DNA of 64,000 nt from DTHT01 sp037444625 (GCA_037444625.1 JBBIMA010000013.1:14288-78287), one strand, 5' to 3'; counted from the stretch's first letter, positions 37,243-47,193 are shown. Numbers and translations are program-made. Notes: generated from the letters alone by a model not told the origin.

Positions 37243-38615
37243 AGCGCGTACGCGTGCTGGTGGTGGACGACGAGCCCGGCATCCGGCAGTCCCTGTGCGG
37301 CGTGTTGGAGGACGAAGGCTACCTGGCCGAGGCCACCGCCAGCGGCGAGGAGGCCCTCGAGCGGCTCGGCCGCCAGCTTTACGAGCTGGTCCTGCTGGAC
37401 GTCTGGCTGCCCGGTATGGACGGCCTGGAGGTCCTGGCGCGGATCCAGGAGCTGCCCCCGGCCGATCGCCCGGTGGTGGTGATGATCTCCGGCCACGGCA
37501 CTATCGAGACGGCGGTCAAGGCCACCAAGATGGGGGCCTTCGATTTCCTGGAGAAGCCGCTGACCATCCACAAGGTCTCGGTGGTCATCAAGAACGCCGT
37601 CGAACACCGCCGCTTGAGGCTCGAGGTCGGCCGGCTGAAGCCCGGCGCCGAGTCCTGGCGCATCATCGGCGAAAGCGTTCCCATGAAGGCCCTGCGCCAG
37701 CAGCTCGCCTTGATGGCGGGGACCAACGGGCGGGTGCTGATCTACGGCGAGAGCGGCACGGGCAAGGAGCTGGTGGCACACGCCATCCACGCGCTGAGCC
37801 CGCGCGCCGCCGAGCCCTTCGTCGAGGTCAACTGCGCGGCCATCCCCGAGGAGCTGATCGAAAGCGAACTGTTCGGCCACCGCAAGGGGGCCTTCACCGG
37901 GGCCAGCGAAGACAAGACGGGCAAGTTCCAGCGGGCCGACGGCGGCACTTTGTTTCTGGACGAAGTGGGCGACATGAGCCTGAAGACCCAGGCCAAGGTG
38001 CTGCGCGTGCTCGATGAGCAGCGCTTCGAGCCGGTGGGCGCTTCCGAATCGGTCCAGGTGGACGTGCGGGTGATCGCCGCCACCAACAAGAACCTCGAGG
38101 AGGAGATCGAGCGGGGCAACTTCCGGGAGGACTTGTTCTACCGCCTCAACGTGATTCCCTTTTACGTTCCGCCGCTGCGGGAGCGCCGGGAGGACATCCC
38201 TTTGCTGGCCGATTACTTCCTGCGCGAGTTCGCCACCGCCTACGGGCGCAAGCCCAAGGAACTGACGCCGGAGGCCTACCGCCTGCTTCAGGAATACCCT
38301 TGGCCGGGCAACGTGCGCGAGCTGAAGAACCTGATGGAGCGGATCGTCATCATGAATCCGCAGTCCCGCATCGAAGCTTGCCACATCCCCTTGAATGCGG
38401 CCCGGCGGGCCCCGCCTGCACGGACGTTGGATCAGTTCGCCAGCCTCGAGGAGGTGCGCCGGGCGGCCGAGCGGGACTACATCCTGAAAAAGCTCGAGGA
38501 GACCGGAGGCAACGTCAGCCGGGCGGCCGAGCTGCTGGGCCTGGAGCGCAGCCACCTCTACCGCAAGATGCGCTCCTTGGGCATCGAGCCGGGCGAACGG
38601 CTGCGCAACGCCTGA
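37239..38615 (+). CDS. NtrX/NtrC-family sigma-54-dependent response regulator
   Basis: This 458-residue regulator has a receiver domain (acid pocket Asp10-Asp11, phospho-acceptor Asp54, Lys106), a sigma-54 AAA+ domain with Walker A GESGTGKE at 170-177, GAFTGA at 217-222 and Walker B LFLDEVG near 238-244, and a C-terminal Fis-type helix-turn-helix (NVSRAAELLGLERSHLYRKM). The intact GAFTGA indicates real sigma-54 contact. The start at GTG 37239 gives a GTGA overlap with the kinase stop and a GGAG eight bases upstream; GTG 37230 is the alternative. Confidence 0.92.
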   Translation: MKRVRVLVVDDEPGIRQSLCGVLEDEGYLAEATASGEEALERLGRQLYELVLLDVWLPGMDGLEVLARIQELPPADRPVVVMISGHGTIETAVKATKMGAFDFLEKPLTIHKVSVVIKNAVEHRRLRLEVGRLKPGAESWRIIGESVPMKALRQQLALMAGTNGRVLIYGESGTGKELVAHAIHALSPRAAEPFVEVNCAAIPEELIESELFGHRKGAFTGASEDKTGKFQRADGGTLFLDEVGDMSLKTQAKVLRVLDEQRFEPVGASESVQVDVRVIAATNKNLEEEIERGNFREDLFYRLNVIPFYVPPLRERREDIPLLADYFLREFATAYGRKPKELTPEAYRLLQEYPWPGNVRELKNLMERIVIMNPQSRIEACHIPLNAARRAPPARTLDQFASLEEVRRAAERDYILKKLEETGGNVSRAAELLGLERSHLYRKMRSLGIEPGERLRNA

Positions 38616-38630
38616 GCCGGCCGGAGCGCC

Positions 38631-38636
38631 TACAAT
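38631..38636 (+). promoter_or_regulatory. -10 box directly before glmS
   Basis: TACAAT ends seven bases before the ATG at 38644, the same spacing as at 5452. The mRNA would start at the ATG, and no Shine-Dalgarno is present. Confidence 0.55.
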
Positions 38637-38643
38637 AAAGCCT

Positions 38644-40497
38644 ATGTGCGGCATCGTGGGCTACATCGGCCCGCAGCGGGCGGTGCCCATCCTGCTGGAC
38701 GGCCTGCGCAAACTCGAGTATCGCGGTTACGACTCGGCCGGGCTGGCGGTATGGAGCGAGCGGGAAGGTCTGGCGATCCGCCGCGCCTCCGGCAAGCTGC
38801 GCAACCTGGAAGAGGCGTTGCGCCTCCACCCGGTGGACGGGGCCTACGGCATCGGACACACTCGCTGGGCCACGCACGGCCGGCCGACCGAGGAGAACGC
38901 CCACCCCCACCGGGACTGCACCGGGCGCTTCGTCGTCGTCCATAACGGCATCATCGAGAACTATCTCGCGCTCCAGCGCGAGTTGGCGGCCGAAGGGCAC
39001 CGCTTCCATACCGAGACCGACACCGAGGTGATCGCCCATCTGATCGAGCGGCACTTCCAAGGCAATCTGGAGGAGGCCGTGCGCCAGGCCGCCCGGCGGC
39101 TCAGCGGGTTGTTCGCCCTGGCCGCCATCGCTCAGCCGGACCCCGGCAAGATCGTGGTGGCCCGCTCGGGGCCGCCGGCCATCATCGGGCTGGGCCAGGG
39201 TGAGTACTTCGTGGCCTCCGACGTGCCCGCCATCCTCGGCCACACGCGGGACGTGATCTTCCTGGCCGACGGCGACCTGGCGGTCCTCACGCCCGAGGGC
39301 GTGCAATTGAGCGATTTCGCAGGCAGCCCGGTGAAGCGCCCGGTGACGCACGTGCTCTGGGACCCCATCCTGGCCGAAAAGGGCGGCTACAAGCATTTCA
39401 TGCTCAAGGAAATCTTCGAGCAGCCGCGGGCCGTGCGCGACACCGTCGTGGGCCGCCTCAGTCCCGCCACCGGCCGGGTCTTCCTGGACCAGATGGACAT
39501 CACCGAGGAGGAATTCCTCCGCTTCCGCCAGATCAAGATGGTGGCTTGCGGGACCAGTTGGCACGCCGCCCTGGTCGGCAAGTTCATGATCGAGCGGCTG
39601 GCCCGCCTGCCGGTCGAGGTGGATTACGGCAGCGAATTCCGCTACCGCGATCCGATCCTGGGCGAGGATACGCTCACGGTCCTCATCTCCCAGTCCGGCG
39701 AGACCGCCGACACGCTGGCCGCCCAGCGCGAGGCCAAACAGCGGGGATCCAAGACGCTGGCCATCACCAACGTCCTGGGCTCGATGGTGATGCGGGAGGC
39801 CGCCGGCGCCATTCTCACCCACGCCGGACCGGAGATCGGCGTGGCCTCGACCAAGACCTTCACCGCCCAACTGGCCGCCCTCTATCTGCTGGCGATGTAC
39901 CTGGGGCAGATTCGCGGCTCGCTCGGCGCCGAGCAATCCCAGGCTTGCGCCCAGGAGTTGCTGTGCCTGCCCCACAAGCTGGAGCGCGTGCTCTCGCGCG
40001 ACGGCCTGTGCGAAGAGCTGGCGCGCCGCCTGTTCCGCGCCTCCGATTTTCTGTTTCTCGGCCGCGGCGTGCATTTCCCCATCGCCCTGGAAGGGGCCCT
40101 GAAGCTCAAGGAGATCTCCTACATCCACGCCGAGGGCTATCCGGCCGGGGAAATGAAGCACGGCCCCAACGCCCTGATTGACGAGAATCTGCCCGTGGTC
40201 GTGCTGGCCGCCTGCGATCCCGCCTCGCCCTCCAGCCGCCTGCTTTACGACAAGACGCTCTCCAACATCCAGGAAGTCAAGGCGCGGGAGGGCATCGTGC
40301 TGGCCCTGGTCACCGAGGGCGACCAGCAGGCCCGCGCCCTGGCCGATTACGTGCTCGAGATCCCGGCCGCCGACGAGCTGCTGCTGCCCATCCTGGAAGT
40401 GGCCCCGCTCCAGCTTCTGGCCTATCACATCGCGCTGCGCCGGGGCTGCGACGTGGACCAGCCGCGCAACTTGGCCAAGAGCGTGACCGTGGAATGA
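38644..40497 (+). CDS. glmS: Glutamine-fructose-6-phosphate aminotransferase (isomerizing)
   Basis: This 617-residue enzyme makes glucosamine-6-phosphate, the entry point to cell-wall amino sugars. The N-terminal glutaminase domain begins with MCGIVGYIG (nucleophile Cys2) and carries GIGHTRWATHG and HNGIIENY. Two SIS sugar-isomerase domains follow, with VACGTSWHA, ISQSGETADT and the C-terminal LAKSVTVE that ends nearly all GlmS proteins. No glmS ribozyme precedes it; the gap from ntrX is only 28 bp. Confidence 0.97.
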   Translation: MCGIVGYIGPQRAVPILLDGLRKLEYRGYDSAGLAVWSEREGLAIRRASGKLRNLEEALRLHPVDGAYGIGHTRWATHGRPTEENAHPHRDCTGRFVVVHNGIIENYLALQRELAAEGHRFHTETDTEVIAHLIERHFQGNLEEAVRQAARRLSGLFALAAIAQPDPGKIVVARSGPPAIIGLGQGEYFVASDVPAILGHTRDVIFLADGDLAVLTPEGVQLSDFAGSPVKRPVTHVLWDPILAEKGGYKHFMLKEIFEQPRAVRDTVVGRLSPATGRVFLDQMDITEEEFLRFRQIKMVACGTSWHAALVGKFMIERLARLPVEVDYGSEFRYRDPILGEDTLTVLISQSGETADTLAAQREAKQRGSKTLAITNVLGSMVMREAAGAILTHAGPEIGVASTKTFTAQLAALYLLAMYLGQIRGSLGAEQSQACAQELLCLPHKLERVLSRDGLCEELARRLFRASDFLFLGRGVHFPIALEGALKLKEISYIHAEGYPAGEMKHGPNALIDENLPVVVLAACDPASPSSRLLYDKTLSNIQEVKAREGIVLALVTEGDQQARALADYVLEIPAADELLLPILEVAPLQLLAYHIALRRGCDVDQPRNLAKSVTVE

Positions 40498-40516
40498 GAC
40501 AGGCCGGCCGGGCGCC

Positions 40517-40546
40517 TTGCAGCCTTTTGCGCCCCTCTCGTATGAT
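40517..40546 (+). promoter_or_regulatory. Promoter of guaB
   Basis: TTGCAG at 40517-40522 and TATGAT at 40541-40546 are 18 bases apart. The predicted start near 40553 leaves a nine-base leader before the ATG at 40562. Confidence 0.6.
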
Positions 40547-40561
40547 TGAAGTTCCATTCCC

Positions 40562-42019
40562 ATGATCCCCGACCAGATCCCGGAAGGTCTCACCTTCGAC
40601 GACGTGTTGCTGGTGCCCGCCCGTAGCTCCGTGCTGCCCGCCGAAGTGGACACCCGCACCCGCTTCAGCCGGCGGATCGAGCTGAACATCCCCATCGTCA
40701 GCGCGGCCATGGACACGGTGACCGAAGCCCAGTTGGCCATCGCCCTGGCGCGCGAAGGGGGCATCGGCATCATTCACCGCAACCAGCCGCTGGCCCGGCA
40801 GGCCGAGGAGGTGGACCGGGTGAAACGCAGCGAAGCCGGCATGATCGTGGATCCGGTGACCATGGAGCCCGAGCAGCCCATCCGCCAGGCCCTCGAGGTC
40901 ATGCGCCGCTACCGCATCTCGGGCGTGCCGGTCACCCGCAACGGCAAGCTGGTGGGCATTCTGACCAACCGCGACCTGCGTTTCGAGACCGAGCTGGACC
41001 AGCCCATCGCCAACGTGATGACGCGCGAAAACCTCATCACCGTGCCCGTGGGCACCACGCTCGAGGAGGCCGAACGCATCCTGCACCGGCACCGCATCGA
41101 GAAGCTGCTGGTGGTGGACGAGGAGTACAACCTCAAGGGATTGATCACCGTCAAGGATATCCAGAAGAAGCTGAAGTACCCCCACGCCGCCAAGGACTCC
41201 CACGGCCGGCTCCGCGTGGGCGCCGCCGTCGGCGTGGGCGGCGACTTCCTGGAGCGCGCCCAGGAGCTGGTGGCCAGGAAAGTGGACGTGCTGGTCATAG
41301 ACAGCGCCCACGGCCATAGCGAGCGCGTCATGCAAGCCGTCCGGGCCATCCGCCGCAAGCTGCCCGACGTCGAGCTGGTGGCGGGCAACGTCGCCACCTA
41401 CGAGGGCGCGGCCGATTTGATCGCCCTGGGCGTGGACGCGATTAAGGTGGGCATCGGCCCGGGCTCGATCTGCACCACCCGAGTGGTCTCCGGGGCGGGC
41501 GTGCCCCAGTTGACCGCCATCGCCGAGTGCGCCCGGGCCGCGCGCGCCGCGGGCATCCCGCTGATCGCCGACGGCGGCATCAAATTTTCCGGCGACATCA
41601 CCAAGGCCATCGCGGCCGGGGCCGACACGGTCATGATCGGCAGCCTGTTCGCGGGCACCGACGAAAGCCCGGGCGAGCTGATCCTTTACCAGGGCCGCAC
41701 CTTCAAGAGCTACCGCGGCATGGGCTCGATGGGCGCCATGGCCGGCTCAGGGGCCGACCGCTACGGCCAGGAGGCCGGCGGCAAGCTGGTTCCCGAAGGC
41801 ATCGAGGGCCGCGTGCCCAGCAAAGGGCCCCTCAGCGAGCTGGTCTACCAACTGGTGGGCGGGCTGAAGGCCGGCATGGGCTACTGCGGCTGCGCCAGCA
41901 TCGCCGAACTCCAGCAAAAGGCCCGCTTCCTCCGCGTCACCTCAGCCGGGCTGCGCGAGAGCCACGTCCACGACGTCATCATCACCAAGGAAGCCCCCAA
42001 CTACCGCCTGGAACCCTGA
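40562..42019 (+). CDS. guaB: IMP dehydrogenase
   Basis: This 485-residue enzyme oxidises IMP to XMP in guanine nucleotide synthesis. The catalytic Cys304 lies in GIGPGSICTTRVVSGAG. A pair of CBS domains (about residues 96-205) is inserted in the barrel, and GAMAGSGADRYGQ forms the flap region. Length and motifs are typical. It has its own promoter in the 64-bp gap after glmS. The inverted repeat at 42020-42040 follows the stop. Confidence 0.97.
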   Translation: MIPDQIPEGLTFDDVLLVPARSSVLPAEVDTRTRFSRRIELNIPIVSAAMDTVTEAQLAIALAREGGIGIIHRNQPLARQAEEVDRVKRSEAGMIVDPVTMEPEQPIRQALEVMRRYRISGVPVTRNGKLVGILTNRDLRFETELDQPIANVMTRENLITVPVGTTLEEAERILHRHRIEKLLVVDEEYNLKGLITVKDIQKKLKYPHAAKDSHGRLRVGAAVGVGGDFLERAQELVARKVDVLVIDSAHGHSERVMQAVRAIRRKLPDVELVAGNVATYEGAADLIALGVDAIKVGIGPGSICTTRVVSGAGVPQLTAIAECARAARAAGIPLIADGGIKFSGDITKAIAAGADTVMIGSLFAGTDESPGELILYQGRTFKSYRGMGSMGAMAGSGADRYGQEAGGKLVPEGIEGRVPSKGPLSELVYQLVGGLKAGMGYCGCASIAELQQKARFLRVTSAGLRESHVHDVIITKEAPNYRLEP

Positions 42020-42040
42020 GGGCGGCGGCGCATACCGCCC
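42020..42040 (+). terminator. Weak hairpin after guaB
   Basis: GGGCGG at 42020-42025 pairs with CCGCCC at 42035-42040 across nine bases. No T-run follows, so it is at best a pause or mRNA-stabilising structure between convergent genes. Confidence 0.25.
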
Positions 42041-42057
42041 CAAGAGGATGTCCCCGC

Positions 42058-43761
42058 TCAGCGACCCGTCCCCTCGGGCGCTTCCAAGAGGAACCGGAGC
42101 TGCCGCTCCCGGGCGGTCTTCAAATCCAGCGGAACCGTGAGGGCTCCCACGGCGTACTCCAGCTCGACCTCGGGACCGTTGCGGTAAGGGTTGTAAGGAT
42201 ACACCGGCCAGGACAGCCGGGCGGCCGGGTCCACCCGAAGCGTCCACCCGTTGTGGCGAATCCAGCCTCCCAGGCGCTCCCACTCCAGCGCCTGCGAGCC
42301 GAGCACTACCGGGCCGCCGGCCCCGCTTTCCAGCACCCCGCCGGCCTTCAAGCACAACTGAAGCGTGAGCCAGGCCTCTTCCGGCACGCTCTTGCGGCGG
42401 ATGAGAAAGCGCAAGCCCAGCCGGTCCGGCGCGGGCGGATCCACCTCCACATCGGCCGTGAAGGTGTTATAGGCCAGCGAGAGACGATCGCCCCCGCCGG
42501 CCATCCTGAGCCGGCTGTCCAGCGGCAGGTGGAACCAGCCGGCGGGGATCCTCTCCCGGAAAGTAGCCAGCTCGGGCTGGCGCTTGGAGTGGGCGCCGCT
42601 GATGATCAACCCGGACCGGGCGTGGTAGACCTCGACATGAGCCTGACGGTCCAGATAATACTGGCTGGTCACCGCCTGCGTGCTGATGATTCCCGACAGG
42701 CACACCACCCAGGGGCCGCTCTTGCGAATGCCCGCCGGCACGGACATCCGGTGCGCGTAGTCAGGCTGATCCTGCGGGATGGGCGCGGTCTCTCCGTCGT
42801 GCCAGTACAGAGCGTTCTGCGCCAGGCGACCCGCATGCTCCATGGAGAGCCGCTCTTCGCGCAAGCAGGCGGTGAGGAATTCCGCATAGCGGCGCCCGTC
42901 CGGGAAATGGGAAAAACCGAAATGGCCCCAGGGACTGACGTAAGCGTGCCGCCGGCGGTCGTCAATGCCCATGACCGGCCGGCCGTCCGGCCAGGTGAAG
43001 TACTTGTGAAAATCGGTCGAGCGGCGCAGAGCTTCCAGAGCCGCCGGGTCGCGGCTGTGCTCGTAATAAAGCGCCACGGCCGCTGCGGTCAGGTAGTCAT
43101 AGGCGGTGGTGGGCCCGGCGTGGGAATGCTCGCCCCAATAGCCGTCCGGAGATTGCTCTTCGGCCGCGAAGCGGTGCATGACGGCGGCTCCCAGCCGCTC
43201 CCACTCCGCCCGGCCGAAAACCCGCCCCGCCAAGTGCACCGTGGCGGCGCGCAAGGCCGTGTGGTTGGTGGGCACACCGAAGGGCGACTTGTAGGCCGGA
43301 CGATCCTGACGCTCGCGGACCTCGGCCGCCATCTCGGCAATCAGCCTCTCCAGCGCCCGTCGCCAGCGCAGCCGCCGCGGACCCTCCAGCCGGCTCTCCA
43401 GCAGCCGATATGCCTCCAGCCACATGTAAGTGTCGCGATGATGATCGCCGCGTTCGAGGTAGATGCCGGCTTCCTGCTCGGCGGCCAGAAGATCCCCCAG
43501 CCTGGCGGCCAGCGCCAGCGCCTGGGGATCGCCGAAGCGGGAGTTGGCCGGATGCTCCTTGGCGTACAACACGGCCGCCACCAGCAGCGCCCCCGGGTAA
43601 TAGTGGCTTCGCGGTCGCGCTTCGGGCCGGGCCGGCAAGCCTCCCGCATCCACTCGCGCCACCGCCGCCTCCATCAGGCGGAAGTATCGGGCGGGCAGGT
43701 CAGCCCCGCAGAGGGCGACCGCCCACCAAGCCAGAAGCATGAACTTGAACCTCTGCCTCAT
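42058..43761 (-). CDS. Secreted protein, possible polysaccharide lyase-like toroid
   Basis: This 567-residue protein has a signal peptide (residues 1-19). The first 330 residues or so are helical with repeated aromatic and histidine patterns (RSHYYPGALLVAAVLY, GDHHRDTYMWLEAYRLLE, VPTNHTALRAATVHLAGR), as in alpha/alpha-toroid lyases and unsaturated hydrolases. The remainder is beta-rich, as in the sandwich domains of heparinase- or alginate-lyase-like enzymes. I cannot place it in a named family. The His/Tyr/Asn clusters (TNHTALR, GEHSHAGPTTAYDY) could be an active site. The start has GAGG eight bases upstream. It sits alone between guaB and pheT. Confidence 0.6.
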   Translation of the reverse strand: MRQRFKFMLLAWWAVALCGADLPARYFRLMEAAVARVDAGGLPARPEARPRSHYYPGALLVAAVLYAKEHPANSRFGDPQALALAARLGDLLAAEQEAGIYLERGDHHRDTYMWLEAYRLLESRLEGPRRLRWRRALERLIAEMAAEVRERQDRPAYKSPFGVPTNHTALRAATVHLAGRVFGRAEWERLGAAVMHRFAAEEQSPDGYWGEHSHAGPTTAYDYLTAAAVALYYEHSRDPAALEALRRSTDFHKYFTWPDGRPVMGIDDRRRHAYVSPWGHFGFSHFPDGRRYAEFLTACLREERLSMEHAGRLAQNALYWHDGETAPIPQDQPDYAHRMSVPAGIRKSGPWVVCLSGIISTQAVTSQYYLDRQAHVEVYHARSGLIISGAHSKRQPELATFRERIPAGWFHLPLDSRLRMAGGGDRLSLAYNTFTADVEVDPPAPDRLGLRFLIRRKSVPEEAWLTLQLCLKAGGVLESGAGGPVVLGSQALEWERLGGWIRHNGWTLRVDPAARLSWPVYPYNPYRNGPEVELEYAVGALTVPLDLKTARERQLRFLLEAPEGTGR

Positions 43762-43797
43762 GGGGATGCCTCGTTGCGGCGCCTGTCATCGAGGAGC

Positions 43798-46128
43798 CTA
43801 CAGGCGCAGCTCGTAACCCAGCTCACGCAAGCCCTCGATCAGACGGGCGCGGATCTGGCCCACCTCCTCCAGCGAGAGCGTGTGGTCGGCGGCGCCCACC
43901 CGCAGCCGGAAGGAGACGCTCTGGCGGCCCTCAGGAATCGGCGGACCGGCGTAGGTCCGCAGGAACTCGATCGAGTCCAGCCATTCGCCCGCCAGCCGCA
44001 CGAGGTGCCGCTCGATCTCCCCGATCAGATCGCGCCGGCCGGCGATCACCGAGAGATCGAAGGCGCTGGTCGGGAAACGCCGCAGGGGCCGGTAGCGGCG
44101 CTCGGGGCGCCCCAGCTTCTGAATGAGATCCAGGTCCAGGTCCAGCACGGCGGCCCGGCCGGTGAGCAGCGAAGGATGCAGCTCGAACAGACGCCCGACG
44201 GTCTGCTCGCGCCAGAGCACGGCGCCCGTCCGGGCCGGATGCTCGTAGCTGCGCGCCTCGGCAGGGCGTATGTGCGCGCCCTCCAGCAGGCACTGGGCCA
44301 CGCGCACCAGCTCGTAGAGATTCTCCTCCCCGTCCTGGCGCGCGTAGATCGCCGCCACGGCGTGCGGAATCTCCCGCGGCAGTCCGGCCGCCTGCTTGTG
44401 GATCTCGCGCCCGATCTCGAACAGGCGGAAGCTCTCCAGGTGCTTGCTGTTCTCCAGGATGTTGCGGTAGACCAGGGGCAGCAGGCTGCGCCGCATCAGT
44501 CTCTGCTCGGGCGAGATGGGGTTGGCCACCGCCAGGTGCTCGGCCGGATCCAAACCGAAGCGCCGGGCCAACTCCTCGCTGTAGAAGGAGTAGTTGTAAA
44601 CTTCGCAGAAACCCTGGGCGGCCAGCAGGTCGCGAACCTCCCGCAGGAAGAGGCGCTCGGGGTCTTCGGGGGGAGGGGTGCAGGCGACCTCGGGCGGGCG
44701 GGGCGCGATGGTGTCGTAGCCGACCATGCGGCCGACCTCCTCGACCAGGTCGTCCGGGATCGAGACGTCGCGGGTGGCCCGCCAACTCGGCGGGCTGACG
44801 GCGAAGATCCCCGGAGCGGCCTCCCGCACATCGAAACAAAGCCGTTCCAGAATGTCGCGGACCTCCCCGGCTCCCACTTCCCGGCCCAGCTTACGCTCGA
44901 GCCACGACAGGGAAAGCCGTATGGGCGCCGGCCGCGCAGGCTCGCGCCCGCAGTCCGCCACCCCGCCCACCAGCCGGATGCCCGGCGAAACCTGCCGCAG
45001 CAGCTCCAGCGCCCGCGCCAGGCCCCGCACCGTGTTGGCCGGGTCCTGCCACTTCTCGAAGCGCATCGAGGCGTCCGTGCGCAGCTTCAGCCGGGCCGAG
45101 GTCTTGCGGATCGAGGCGCCCTGGAAGCAGGCGCTCTCCAGCACGATCCGGCGGGTGCCGGGATGGATCGCGCTGTCCAGCCCCCCGATCACGCCCGCCA
45201 GCGCCACCGGCCCCTTGGCGTCGGCGATCACCAGGCAGGCGGGGCCCAGCCGGTAAGTCTCTTCGTTGAGCGCCGTCAGCCACTCGCCCTCCCGGGCCCG
45301 CCGGACGTAAATGACCTGCCCGTGCAGCAACTCCTGATCGAAGGCGTGCAACGGTTGGGCCAGCTCGGCCATCACGTAGTTGGTGACATCCACGATGTTG
45401 TTGATCGGGTTCAGGCCGACCGCCTCCAGCCGGTACTGAAGCCACAGCGGCGAAGGGCCTACGCGGACGTTCTCCAACACCAGGGCGCTGTAGCGCGGGC
45501 ACAGCCCGAAGTCCTCGATCTCCACGCCGATCGCGGCCGGCCCCTCGGGCAGCAGCTCGCAGCGGACCGGATCGCGCAGCTTCTTGCGCAGAATCGCGGC
45601 TGCTTCGCGCGCCAGGCCCAAATGGCCCCAGAGATCCGGCCGGTGGGTGAGAGATTTGTTGTCTATCTCGAGGATGTGGTCCGGGCGGCAGCCGGGCAGA
45701 GGCGCCCCCGGCTCGGCTTCCAGCTCCAGGATGCCCGCCGCATCGCGGTTGACGCCCAGCTCGGCGCCGCTGGCCAGCATGCCGTCGCTTTCAACGCCCT
45801 GAATGAGGACCTTGCCGATCCGCCCGCCGGGCAGTTCGGCGCCCGCCGGCACGTAGGCCGAGACCAGACCGGCGCGGCAGTTGGGTGCGCCGCAGACCAC
45901 GGTCTTCCGGCCGTAGCGGCCGGTATCCACGACCACCTTGCGGTTATGCCCGGCAGGCATCGGCTCTACGGAGACCAGACGTGCCGCCACCACCTGTTCC
46001 AGGTGCGCTCCATAAGGGGCGACGCCTTCGCACTCCGCGGTCTTCATGGTGATCTGAAGGCCCAGCGCCTCGGCCTCCAGATCCAGCCCCTCGACCAGCT
46101 CGGCCAGCCAGTTGTAAGAGAATCTCAT
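43798..46128 (-). CDS. pheT: Phenylalanine-tRNA ligase beta subunit
   Basis: This 776-residue subunit binds tRNA-Phe and carries the editing domain. Order of domains: the N-terminal MRFSYNWLAELVEG, the EMAP/tRNA-binding-like domain (about residues 40-150), the B3/B4 editing region with ILEIDNKSLTHRPDLWGHLGLAREAAA, B5, the core with RDLLAAQGFCEVYNYSF, and a C-terminal ferredoxin-fold anticodon-binding domain ending TLSLEEVGQIRARLIEGL. Length is near the family norm (about 790). It lies 24 bp after pheS in the usual order. Confidence 0.95.
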   Translation of the reverse strand: MRFSYNWLAELVEGLDLEAEALGLQITMKTAECEGVAPYGAHLEQVVAARLVSVEPMPAGHNRKVVVDTGRYGRKTVVCGAPNCRAGLVSAYVPAGAELPGGRIGKVLIQGVESDGMLASGAELGVNRDAAGILELEAEPGAPLPGCRPDHILEIDNKSLTHRPDLWGHLGLAREAAAILRKKLRDPVRCELLPEGPAAIGVEIEDFGLCPRYSALVLENVRVGPSPLWLQYRLEAVGLNPINNIVDVTNYVMAELAQPLHAFDQELLHGQVIYVRRAREGEWLTALNEETYRLGPACLVIADAKGPVALAGVIGGLDSAIHPGTRRIVLESACFQGASIRKTSARLKLRTDASMRFEKWQDPANTVRGLARALELLRQVSPGIRLVGGVADCGREPARPAPIRLSLSWLERKLGREVGAGEVRDILERLCFDVREAAPGIFAVSPPSWRATRDVSIPDDLVEEVGRMVGYDTIAPRPPEVACTPPPEDPERLFLREVRDLLAAQGFCEVYNYSFYSEELARRFGLDPAEHLAVANPISPEQRLMRRSLLPLVYRNILENSKHLESFRLFEIGREIHKQAAGLPREIPHAVAAIYARQDGEENLYELVRVAQCLLEGAHIRPAEARSYEHPARTGAVLWREQTVGRLFELHPSLLTGRAAVLDLDLDLIQKLGRPERRYRPLRRFPTSAFDLSVIAGRRDLIGEIERHLVRLAGEWLDSIEFLRTYAGPPIPEGRQSVSFRLRVGAADHTLSLEEVGQIRARLIEGLRELGYELRL

Positions 46129-46152
46129 GCTCGAGCCGTCACCCTTTCGCCC

Positions 46153-47193
46153 TCAGAATTGCCGCAGGAATCGCAGATCTCCGCCCTGCAACAGGCGGAT
46201 GTCGTCCAGCCCGTAGCGCATCATGGCCAGCCGGGTCAAGCCCAGCCCGAAGGCGAAGCCCATCCACTGCTCGGGATCAATGCCGCTGGTGCGCAGCACG
46301 TTGGGATGCACCAGGCCGCAGCCCAGCATCTCGACCCAGCCGCTGTGCTTGCACACCGGGCAACCGCGCCCGCCGCAGACCAGACACTCCAGATCCAGCT
46401 CGAAGCCCGGCTCGACGAAGGGGAAGTAGCCCGGGCGCAGCCGCACCGAGGCCTCCCGGCGGAAGACATGGTTGAGCAGGGTCTTCATGAAGTAGACCAG
46501 GTGGGCGATCGAGACCTCGCGGTCAACCATCATGCCTTCCAGTTGGTAGAAGGTGTGCTCGTGCGAGGCGTCCACTTCCTCGTTGCGGAAGACGCGGCCG
46601 GGCGCGATCATGCGCAGCGGCGGGCGCAGCCGCTCCATGCCCCGCACCTGCACGGGCGAGGTGTGCGTGCGCAGCAGGTGGCCGTCCTCCAGCCAGAACG
46701 TGTCCTGTACGTCGCGCGCCGGGTGATCGGGCGGGATGTTCAGGGCGTCGAAATTGTGGTACTCGGTTTCCACCTCGGGACCGTCCAGCACCGTGAAGCC
46801 GAGGGAAACGAAGAGATCCTCGATCTCCCTCTGAAGCTGTGTGATGGGGTGCAGGCTGCCCCGGCGCGGACCCGGCGCGGGCCGCGTCAAGTCAAGCCAT
46901 TCGGCCTCCAGCCGGGCCTGGAGGGCGCGCTGCTCGAATTCGGCCTGGCGCGCAGCCAGCCGCTGCTCCAGCTCCTGCTTGACGCTGTTGAGCAGCCGCC
47001 CGATGCGGGCTCGTTCCTCGGCCGGCAGGGCGCCGAGCTGCCGGGAGATCTGCGCCAGCGTCCCCTTGCGGCCCAGAGCCTCCACCCGCACCGCCTCCAG
47101 CTCCTCCGGCTCGGCGGCGGCGGCGATGCGCTCCCGGGCGCGCGCCTCCAGTTCGCTCAGAGCGGCTTCCAGCGACAAGGCGGATTCGGGCAT
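46153..47193 (-). CDS. pheS: Phenylalanine-tRNA ligase alpha subunit
   Basis: This 346-residue catalytic subunit has an N-terminal coiled-coil (about residues 5-100) and the class II core with motif 2 region MIAPGRVFRNEEVDASHEHTFYQLEG and motif 3 GFAFGLGLTRLAMMRYG. A four-cysteine insertion (CLVCGGRGCPVCK) is present, as in many other bacterial PheS proteins. It is followed by pheT. A TACAAT box at 47215-47210 lies 16 bases before the ATG. Confidence 0.95.
   Translation of the reverse strand: MPESALSLEAALSELEARARERIAAAAEPEELEAVRVEALGRKGTLAQISRQLGALPAEERARIGRLLNSVKQELEQRLAARQAEFEQRALQARLEAEWLDLTRPAPGPRRGSLHPITQLQREIEDLFVSLGFTVLDGPEVETEYHNFDALNIPPDHPARDVQDTFWLEDGHLLRTHTSPVQVRGMERLRPPLRMIAPGRVFRNEEVDASHEHTFYQLEGMMVDREVSIAHLVYFMKTLLNHVFRREASVRLRPGYFPFVEPGFELDLECLVCGGRGCPVCKHSGWVEMLGCGLVHPNVLRTSGIDPEQWMGFAFGLGLTRLAMMRYGLDDIRLLQGGDLRFLRQF

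Noticed and set aside
38616..38643. glmS ribozyme or other riboswitch before glmS
   Set aside because: The 28-bp gap is too short, and the promoter box lies right at the start codon.
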